Of a stretch of DNA of 64,000 nucleotides, positions 56,401-64,000 are shown piece by piece (position 1 is the first letter of the stretch; each line of letters begins with the position of its first letter). Both the position numbers and the translations under genes were made by a program. Source of the DNA: Echinarachnius parma (taxonomy: Eukaryota; Echinodermata; Echinoidea; Clypeasteroida; Echinarachniidae); assembly GCA_037951105.1 (NCBI GenBank), contig JBAMJV010000840.1, positions 32,296 through 96,295 on the forward strand, written 5' to 3'. The notes beneath the pieces are model-generated. The model did no database searches and had not been told where the DNA came from. It saw nothing but the letters and a program-made list of their open reading frames with translations.

Positions 56401-58414
56401 CAAAGGATGCATTTGTTGCATGTTCATATTTATATGCCTCAAATATAATAAGTAGTAATAATGACGATGAACTAAAGTCACAATACAAGTCATTGAATTT
56501 AAAGGACAATAAAACCCAAGCAAAATGTTGCCTTTCATAGACTTGAAGAAATTAGGAGGAATAATCTCTGAAAGTTAGAGCATAATCGGGCAAGAAACAA
56601 GAAAACTATGGCTCTTTGAAGATGTCCATTTATTCCTATGGGGAACTCAAATTGGCAACGCACTCTGATAAGTGTGTGGACTACTCCCCATATGTTTTGT
56701 ACACAAATGTTCCCATTTTTACAGTTTTCTTCACAGTCACAGTTTTCCATTCCCCCAACTCATGATGTGTTAATATGTAAAAATGCATTCTATAAAAAAC
56801 ATATGTTGAACTCAACTGAAGGGTAAACATACATTTTGAGAAAATTGAACAAAATTGAAATTTTGTGCACAAAATGTATGGGGAGTAGTCCACAACTTTA
56901 TCAGAGTGCGTTGCCAATTTGAGTCACTCGTAGAAATAAATGGCTCTTTACAAAGAGCCATAGTTTTCTTATTTCTTGACCAATTGTGCTCAAATGTTCA
57001 GGGACTATTCATCCTATTTAGCGTCTTATAGTGCATACAACAATTTGTCCCCTAGTTACGGAAATATGAACTTAACAAGACAGATGACTTCACGATAATG
57101 CCATAAACTTTGCATCTTGTTTTTTAAAATTAATTCAACTGATAACAGATCAGAGCAACAATGACTTCACATTAAGCTAATGTTGCTTAACTGGGATATA
57201 CTCTATAGTCAGTCTATACTGTATGTAATCATTATAATTTAGTTTTATTTGTTTTCTTTTCAGGAGAAAGTGTGACGGTTACTGTCACATCTATCCCTGG
57301 TAACGAGACTGCCATGGCAACAATAGAGCTATCCAGTGAGTATTACTCCTTTTTTATAAATGTATGTAAATGACAATGAAAATTATATAGCATATTTGAC
57401 TTTTCATCATGAATCTTGCTTGTGTGCAGGGTTGAGAGCATTGAAATGTTGTGCTCAATCAATCGCTCAATATCTAACACTTTAAGGACCTTGTGAGCAT
57501 GTTTATTTGTTGGTTGTAGGTCTTTTGTGAACAAATAAGAAGAGGGATAGCAAATAGCTAAATATCTTTACTCGGAAGATGGATGCAAACTATACCTAGA
57601 TGTATGAAGGTATTGCCATGCCACAGTTACACCTCAGCATGACGGTACCTCCGCAGATCGCGTCGGCCCTGTATAGTTTCATGTTAAATCGATGCTATAT
57701 GGCCGCGTAATGGGTGAAAATGTGAAGTGATATTCACTAACCCATTGCACTGAGAATGACAACATTTGACAATAATATCATCACTAATACATGTACCTAC
57801 AAAAGGTTCTTTTCATTGAAAGTTTAGAAGAGAATAAAAGGAGTAGGCCCGGCAAGGCTACTACTATCTTGACATACATGTACGTGACATTCTGTTTTTA
57901 TAATAAACAAGTCACAAGACTCTGCGTGCATGTTCGTCGCATAATATACGTCATCAGAGAAATTTGAAAAAAAACAAATTAAACCTGTTGGAATCATGAT
58001 TCTATTAATCAAATTATTACAACAAAGCATTAGAGAACTGCTCGAGCTCCAAGTAAGTTTTGAGGATATGGAAAATGGTACTAGATCCCTTTAGAACATT
58101 TACACACAATTCACCTCAGATGGTAATAAGAGGGAATAAAACCAAGAGAACTGGGAAAAAACAGTATTTAACATTATGAATTTTCAATTTCAACCTCTTT
58201 TCCAGAGCCAGATGTGACGTTGCCAGTTGACGGAGAGAAAGACTCTGACGGCGGTGCACAGGATAAGGCATTAACTGGCAAAATAGTAGGTGGAATAGTA
58301 GGTGGAATATTGGGAGGTTCAATCGTGGTTGGCATTGTTGCTTACATGTGTGTAAAACAGAGGCGCAATGCAAACAATGTGAACCACAATGAGTACGAAC
58401 TAGGTATTACCTAA
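47265..58414 (+). CDS. Single-pass membrane protein with signal peptide and FN3-like domains, unrecognised family
   Basis: Five exons chain in phase 1 throughout: 47,265-47,445 (ATG, signal peptide, four Cys), 48,380-48,646 and 50,318-50,584 (FN3-like), 57,264-57,335 (truncated FN3-like), 58,206-58,414 (stalk, transmembrane helix, short tail, TAA). Including all gives roughly 330 residues. The FN3-like exons have VTWTQPPGPV and LQPGE.VTVTVTSIAG, typical of receptor-type FN3 modules, plus two Cys and several N-glycosylation sequons (NGT, NCS). No named family recognised. It could be a cell-surface adhesion or immune-type receptor; that is inference. The introns are loaded with repeats. Expression is not shown by the sequence. 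Confidence 0.62.
47620..47720. repeat. Retrotransposon-derived fragment, also at 61,455-61,560
   Basis: ttggacaaagccctcgtca and ttctatctctagctatcc resemble the 61,480 stretch gcaggaggaaggcctcttca and tctatcttgagctattctc. This is a widespread short repeat type; the exact family is not identified. Confidence 0.5.
48380..48646 (+). CDS. FN3-like exon, unit 1
   Basis: 267 nt (89 codons), phase 1-1, the usual symmetric class of FN3 modules. Contains NSVIVTWTQPPGPVERHNI, GTGPYQAECIGLQPGE and VTVTSIAG. Acceptor aaacaag, donor gtgagt. Confidence 0.7.
49540..50045. repeat. Foldback element in FN3 unit 1
   Basis: Arms containing ctatggctcttt, caaattggcaacgca and ggactactccccatat recur inverted before 50,045. 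The same element is at 56,500-57,005 in unit 2, so it predates the duplication. Confidence 0.85.
50318..50584 (+). CDS. FN3-like exon, unit 2
   Basis: 267 nt, phase 1-1, about 95% identical to unit 1, differing mainly at the first residues (VHALELHNG against VERVELQNG) and at ERVKV/ESVTV. Acceptor aactag, donor gtgagt. Confidence 0.7.
50719..52002. mobile_element. Mutator-like (MULE) non-autonomous element, 1,284 bp
   Basis: Terminal inverted repeats of about 120 bp begin ggcttggtacgaacagtcac and end in its reverse complement. The flanking 9-bp duplication AATCGCTCA (50,710-50,718 and 52,003-52,011) is single in the sister units at about 48,784 and 57,464, which prove the empty site. A 9-bp duplication with long inverted repeats is typical of Mutator-like elements. 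No transposase frame inside. A GGCGTAC-type repeat is nested at about 51,492-51,740. Confidence 0.85.
52406..56164. mobile_element. hAT-type DNA transposon, about 3.76 kb, no intact transposase
   Basis: Ends TAGTGCTGT and ACAGCACTA with subterminal repeats of cgagtcccgggtaccc on both sides. Flanked by ATCTTTAG at 52,398-52,405 and 56,165-56,172, an 8-bp duplication fitting the hAT preference nTnnnnAn. Sister unit 1 (about 49,193) has the uninterrupted ctatctttt site. No long open frame is visible; the longest piece (53,908-54,102) shows no transposase motif, so the element is probably non-autonomous or degraded. Interior has TGATGA-rich low-complexity tracts (about 54,200-54,420 and 55,320-55,410). 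Confidence 0.85.
56500..57005. repeat. Foldback element in FN3 unit 2
   Basis: Near-identical to 49,540-50,045, including both inverted arms. It lies just before the start of unit 3. Confidence 0.85.
57264..57335 (+). CDS. Truncated FN3-like exon, unit 3, with new acceptor
   Basis: Only the last strands remain (ESVTVTVTSIPGNETAM). A deletion joins the intron pyrimidine tract to the CAG of the exon's QPG codons, giving ttcttttcag|GA. The exon is 72 nt and still phase 1-1, so it could be spliced in frame. A further 12-nt in-frame loss removes residues before the donor. Confidence 0.55.
58206..58414 (+). CDS. Transmembrane and tail exon of the FN3 membrane protein
   Basis: Acceptor tttccag, phase 1. 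A charged stalk (DGEKDSDGG) leads to KIVGGIVGGILGGSIVVGIV, a helix with repeated GG and GxxxG spacing that often mediates helix packing, then basic KQRR stop-transfer residues and a tail of about 17 residues ending in TAA at 58,412-58,414. Confidence 0.68.
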
Positions 58415-58711
58415 GTAGCAATTAACTTAAGTGTAAAAACCTTGGGCTGGCAAACCCAATGCCAATTTAAATGGAAAGAAAAGTATTGGTCGAACCAAGT
58501 TACACCATAGTTTGCAGGAGGATATTTTCATTCAAACAAGAGGGTGCTTTGTAGAGACGTGGTAGTTGTTTTTTTTTTTTTTTTTCATTGTGAATTATAT
58601 TTTCTTGTTAATGTAAATTCAACAGAAAGCTTATCAGAATCATTTTCAAGCCACTTTGGAATTTTTTTTTAAAATGCAGAGTCTTTAGAAACACTTAATT
58701 ACATTAGACAG

Positions 58712-58900
58712 GGCTCAACACTAGAACTTGCACTATTGCCCAGAGCAAGCCGACATTGATGTCGGGCAAGTAAAATTGCCTAAATGACTTTATTTGGTTG
58801 CCCTATCGGGAAACTAAATTATTGGTCAACCACAAGAGAAAATGTAATTCCTTACTTGAAAATCTCATTTAAGCAGGCAAGTAAATACTTTGTTTGAGCA
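58712..58900. repeat. Dispersed repeat (gggctcaacactag), copy near the FN3 gene
   Basis: agggctcaacactagaac, tgtcgggcaagtaaaatt and ttggttgccctatcggg, closest to the copy at 9,730. Confidence 0.72.
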
Positions 58901-59930
58901 GTAACATTTTGAAGAAAAAAATCTAACTTTACTAGTATAGATGTAAAGAAAAAAGTTAGTGTTAAGATGTATGTAATGCTGATACAAATTATGTTTATTA
59001 CGCAATCTTACAGCTGTTTCTGGGCAGACATTTATAACACAAACATTGTTTTGTTTTGAAACTGCTGTTTCAAATATGTTTTTGAATATGTCTGGCAATA
59101 TGTATTTCTTTGGGTGCCCACTCAACAAGGACTGTTACCGGTTACTATGCCTTTATATGTCCATGTTTTAAATCACAATTTAAATCATACTACACTGGTT
59201 ATCAATCTACAACATGTTTGAATTGTGTATTCATGAGAACAGTAAACCTTTCAATAATAGTACTGAAACAGCAATACATAATAGAATTCCTTGGTATTAT
59301 TATCATGTCAAAGACACTTAAAATCCCACCTTTTCCATTAATGTGTTATACTTTATAATGTATGTTGTTGGTTTTTCTTCCTTAAAATTATTGATGCACT
59401 AATTGTACTTGTAGGCAATAGAGTGCTATTGTTTTTGAGAGTGTACTGGGTTGACTAGACATGTTGACTGTAATTCGTCACCTTTTAAAAATTTCACATG
59501 AACGTTGACGCTCGTTCAGTCACATCGCGCTCGCGTGAACACAGATACGCATAAACATTGCAATAAATGACGATGTTTGCATTCATTTCATAGCATACAT
59601 AGCATACAAACGGGCCAAACACTTTTTTGTGCCATTGGCTTGGCATCGTACGCAATCGCAATGTTAATTCAAGCAGTAACATGTTTGAATTATTAGTACC
59701 AAAATGTATAAACTAACAGGAGACTCGCTTTTAGTATGATATTTCCGCGATATCATGCATCTCAAGAAGAGTATGACGTCATAAACAAGACACTGTGACC
59801 GTCTTTTGGGTCGCCGGTGAAAACAGGGGTGAACGCGTGCTCAAATCGGACGGTGAGCGTGTGGCCGACGCGTTCACTAGTCAACGTGGTAAAATGAAAG
59901 CAGCCTATTGTGATATATTGTGAGCAGCAC

Positions 59931-60824
59931 TATACACCGTGTCCCAGAAAAAACGAAACCGGGTTTCATGGCAGAAATTTTCTGTCATAATGAATAATTT
60001 AATTGATGATATATATATGCCTGGAAAACTCTGTGTCTCTTCTTTCATTTGATGTGCAACTTATGGAACATACTTCAAGCATGACTAAATTAGAACAATG
60101 GAAAGTGGTGTTACCAATATTCAATTTGCACGCATAAATTTGAAGTTTGGGTGAGTTTTAAGAGTTGTAAACGTACTTATTTTAAAAAGGGACAAACACC
60201 ACATAAAAGTTCATATTTTTATCTTTTACATGACACCTCATGCTAAAAAAATTAATGATTTATGCCAGAGAACTAGTACAATGAAAACATGCCTGATTTC
60301 TGCCCGAATGAGTGAAAGTTGAGTAAGAAGTCGCTCAGCTTTCCTGACTAGCAGCTGACAATGGACGTTGATGCATGAGTGAATTTACACAAACATGGGA
60401 TCAGGAAACAGGCTATATCAGGAAAGTTACTCATTTGGGCTGGAATCAAGCATGTTTTCATTGTATTCGTTCTCTGGCATATATAATTTATTTTTTAATC
60501 ATGAGGTGTCATATAAAAGATAAAATTATGAATTTTCATGTGGTGTCTGTCCTTTTTCAAAATAAGTACGTTTACTACTCTTAAAACTCTCCCCAAAACC
60601 TCACCCAAACTTGCAATTTCTGCGCGCAAATTGAATTTTGGTAACACCACTTTCTATCGTTCTAATTCAGTCATGCGTGAATTATGTGCCATAAGTTGTA
60701 TATCAAATAAAAGAAGAGACACGTAGCTTTTCAGACATATATATATCATCAAGGAAATTATTCATTATAACATAAAACTTCTGCCATGAAACCCGGTTTC
60801 GTTTTTTCTGGGACACGGTGTATA
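59931..60824. mobile_element. Long foldback element, TATACACCGTGTCCCAGAAA ends
   Basis: 894 bp. Arms of about 400 bp pair with few mismatches (tatacaccgtgtcccag; acgaaaccgggtttcatgg; aagagacac; tgccagagaac; ggtgttaccaa). Only about 80 bp at the centre near 60,330-60,410 is unpaired. TA or TATA at the ends suits a TA-target element. No open frame of note. Confidence 0.88.
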
Positions 60825-61898
60825 ACAAACCTGTATTATTATAAAATTACATTTTGTAGGTTAGACTGTTAATGGTGGGTGCCTGGAGTGTGGACATTTT
60901 TCTATATTTAAAACATACCAAAGAGGTGCCCTGCAAAAGGCATATGAAACATAACAGTACTTTAATTGAACCAACTGTGCTTTATTTTCCAAATTGTTGG
61001 TGCTTTGTGTGTGGCCATTTTTTTATTTGTGGGGGTTAGGGTTCAAATTAAGTGATATATATACCATCAATATGTTATACTTCCGACTTATGATGGTAAA
61101 CACTGTAGCCAGTATTATGTGTCATATTTATTTTGAGTGCTTCAAATGATCCTACATGTATTTTCACAGAGGTATTAACACAAAAAGTATTTTAAATAGT
61201 AAGTATAGTATGTGGGAGTGGAAAATGTACATTAATTGCAGTGTACGAGTAATGACAGGGGTAATATCAATGATGCACTGCAAGCAAATAAATTTGTTTT
61301 ATTCTACAAATATACTTATGCTCTGTTTATGTAGTTGTTTTGAATACTTTGTATTTCCCATGCATGTAACAATGAATACTGATGTCCATTTTGGACAATA
61401 ACATCAATTTGAACTTGAACATGTGCGCTATATAAGTAGCCACTACTATACTTCTTCTTCTTCAGCCTACTTCACTCCACTGCAGGAGGAAGGCCTCTTC
61501 ACCAGTTTTCCATTTTGTTCTATCTTGAGCTATTCTCTGCCAAACAATGCCATTTTGTGCTGTTAAACTGCTACCATTATCATTATCTTTATCATCATAC
61601 AAATTTGAATACCCAATTTAATTGGCCAGTAGTGTGCGAGATGTTTTGTTATGATGTAAAATACAGTAAAGCAAATAGAGTGAATAGATGCGTTCCTAGC
61701 TCTGCTCTCGCTATCTCTTAATCTGAGGATCTAGTCCCGCATGATAGACGGATTTGTAAGAAAGTTTAGAATGTCCAGTTTTGTTTGTATTCTCAAGCCG
61801 TGAAATTGGGTAACAAGACGTGGTAGCCACGTAAGAAGAGCAGAAGTTATTTGCTAGTTCTTTGCATCGAGTATTAATTTGCATATAATTTTCTTCCT
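60825..61898. other. No gene seen
   Basis: AT-rich. Frames of 68-81 codons here show no motif. One short repeat fragment at 61,455-61,560. Confidence 0.6.
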
Positions 61899-62430
61899 AG
61901 AATGAGTGTTTTGTACATAGATATGGGATGTGTTAGTTAAGAAGTTTGTAAATTTGTAGTTTAGTATGATGTATTAATAGTGCTTGTTTATACCCGTTAG
62001 AGACTTGGATTGTATTGATCGTTGGAGGGATATAATTCTGATTTAAGATTTAATAGGAATGACTTAAATATGAATTGGGGAATATGTTTATGAATTAATT
62101 ATAAAAAAGAGTTTGTTAATAAATCAATCAGCAGATTACATAATTTTCTTCTAAGGTTCTATTTAAGATATGTGTAAAATAAGAGCTGAGAAGAATGAGT
62201 GTTTTGTACATAGATGTGGGATGTGTTAGTTATTAAAGAAGTTTGTAAATTTGTAGTTTAGTTTGACGTATCAATTGAGTGCTTGTTTATACCTTTTGGA
62301 GAATTAGATTGTTTTGATCGTTGGAGGGATATAACTCTGATTTAAGCTTCAATGTGAATTACTCAAATATAAATTGGGGAATTCATTAATGAATTAATTA
62401 TGAAATGAGTTTGTTAATAATATTTGTGTT
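61899..62430. repeat. Two tandem units of about 293 bp
   Basis: Both start agaatgagtgttttgtacat and share atcgttggagggatataa and gaattggggaat; they differ by many small changes. Confidence 0.88.
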
Positions 62431-62431
62431 C

Positions 62432-62947
62432 TATTTGAGTTTTGGTAAAGAGAGTACAGTTTTGATCAAACTGAATTTTAGTAACCAAATCCTGCACCAT
62501 TACATTACAAACTAATAGTTCTAACTTCACCATGCTCAAAAGGAATAACAAATTACAAACGACTAAGTAAAAAGCCTGTTATCATTCAAAAAGAGCCGTT
62601 AAAATTAATATTTTGCATGTGATGTTTTGTTGTATACTGATTAGATAGAGAGATAATCAACAACAATTTAAAAACCTCTTTTGTAAATTTTTGAAAAGAG
62701 GAAGCATTTTTAAATTTTTTGTAACGGCTGGTTCAAAATTATCGAATATTTGTGGGGCCCCACAATTATTACAAATGGTTATGTTTATGGATATTTCAGC
62801 TGTTTCTGAACCGATTTTTATCAAATAAAGTTTTTTCTGTCATTGAAATTGTATGCTCTTTCGAATTTGACACTCAGTTTTTCATTATGTCACAACAAAA
62901 TTATTTTGTGTAGTGCCCTCTATACCAAAACCCAACTATCCCTTTAA
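62432..62947. mobile_element. MITE family G, diverged reverse copy
   Basis: Shares words in reverse with 33,684-34,275 (gaccNattt..tcaaataaag, cactcagtttttcatta) and ends accaaaacccaactatccct. Left end is eroded. Confidence 0.7.
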
Positions 62948-63627
62948 AAGGAAATAATAGTGGATAAGGGTGAATAAAAACACAAGTTAGATCCATGTAC
63001 TTTGTAAGCTAGATGTTTTTTAATTTCATTTTATTTATTCTATTTCCAGTTTATTTCACTTGTAAAAACTGCAAGAATACAATTAAAACAAGAATAATGA
63101 CAAAAACACATACTAAAAGAATTGACATGAGTAGTATAAGAAGAGTTCATTATTTTGCTTGGGTAGTGGCCAGAAAGGAATGAAATTCTTATAAAAGGCT
63201 GACCCTGAAATCATATTTTTAAAATACTACAAATTTAAAACATTAATTTTGTAAAGCTACAAGTACAACAAACAAAAACAACAACAATTTGATTTAGTAT
63301 GAAAAATAAATAAATATGAGATATAATTGTGAATAATTAAAATAGTTGAAATGAGATAATAAGGAAAGGATAATGATAATGATGTGGCCTCGTATCATAT
63401 TAATTGGATTTAAATCAGCTACTATCCGTGGAGTTATATTATTTAAATCATGATTAATAATAGATTGATACTTGTTCGGTTATGTGATACGATGATTTGG
63501 AAATGATTGTACAGTTGATGTTGTGTGTTTTGGAAAATTTAAATAAAGTCTGCAGTGTGACCCAAGCCTGATGTGTTCTTCCTCTGTTCTTTTCAGGTGT
63601 CTTGTCTAGCTCGCAGTCTGAATCCTT

Positions 63628-63794
63628 GGGGTATATTCTGAAAACGATTTTAAGTTAAAATTGATTGTATCTACGTCACTAAAATATCAAACTGTCCTTA
63701 AGGAAAAGCGAGTTGCTGAAATATATTTTAGTGACGTAGATACAACGTAGATACAATAAATTTCAACTTAAAATCGCTTTCAGAATACACCCCC
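63628..63794. repeat. Inverted-repeat element, GGGGTATATTCTGAAA ends
   Basis: ggggtatattctgaaaacga and its inverse ending agaatacacccc; inner arms tgtatctacgtcactaaaat pair too. Confidence 0.85.
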
Positions 63795-64000
63795 TTTTTC
63801 CTGCATTGTCGCCCAACCGACCACCCCCTAATTCCTTTGTGTTTGCGCCCGACCTGCTTCCCCTAAACCATCACGCAGCCAGGACTACACACAGGCGCTA
63901 CACATTTGTTGAAATAACTAGATGCATCTTTGACTGTGCGCAGTTGAAATGGATGCCTCCGCCATTGCACAATTTATATGAGCAGAGATACCTTTGACCT

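Larger units (their letters stand above)
48183..57870 (+). repeat. Three tandem 1.9-kb units around the FN3 exon
   Basis: Units begin at the shared stretch ctagttNtggaaatatgaac at about 48,183, 50,098 and 57,051. Unit 1 is 1,915 bp. Unit 2 is 6,953 bp, but about 1,893 bp once the two transposons and their target duplications are removed. Unit 3 is partial. Each holds an FN3 exon, a caatcgctcaatatctaacac stretch and a ggcccggcaa stretch; units 1 and 2 also hold a foldback element of about 500 bp. Confidence 0.9.

Overview
This is eukaryotic, intron-rich nuclear DNA from a metazoan. Gene content (a BAIAP3/Munc13-family gene and the COP9 signalosome gene COPS3), AT-rich introns, many foldback/MITE elements, tRNA-derived SINE copies and long poly-C/poly-G tracts fit a marine invertebrate, most likely a deuterostome such as an echinoderm. 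The species is an inference and cannot be fixed from the sequence alone.

Region 1 (1-28,955, + strand) is most of a BAIAP3 orthologue: 26 exons whose splice phases chain together, giving about 1,048 codons with C2A, MUN (MHD1/MHD2) and C2B domains. The N-terminal exons lie upstream of the window, and the exon for the first strands of C2A was not found. Region 2 (28.9-32.3 kb) is a tandem array of about a dozen copies of the BAIAP3 terminal coding exon. Region 3 (32.3-39.2 kb) has no recognisable gene and is filled with short inverted-repeat elements. Region 4 (39.2-43.3 kb, - strand) holds the last three exons of COPS3, with partial exon duplications and a roughly 280-bp satellite in the last intron. 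Region 5 (43.3-46.8 kb) is repeats. Region 6 (46.8-58.4 kb, + strand) holds a duplicated coiled-coil exon and then an unrecognised single-pass membrane protein gene: signal peptide/Cys exon, two complete phase 1-1 fibronectin-III-like exons, a truncated third, and a transmembrane exon. The FN3 exons sit in a 1.9-kb unit repeated three times. The middle unit carries two DNA transposons with exact target-site duplications, a Mutator-like element (9 bp) and a hAT element (8 bp); the sister units give the empty sites. Region 7 (58.4-64 kb) is repeats, including an approximately 0.9-kb foldback element.

The most striking property of the window is a recurring one. At about fourteen places a piece of an exon with some flanking intron has been locally duplicated, at stages from nearly identical to badly decayed, in three unrelated genes. 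In at least one case a deletion inside a copy has created a new 3' splice site that keeps the reading phase. Assembly artefacts from merged haplotypes are the main alternative for the youngest copies, but not for the decayed ones.
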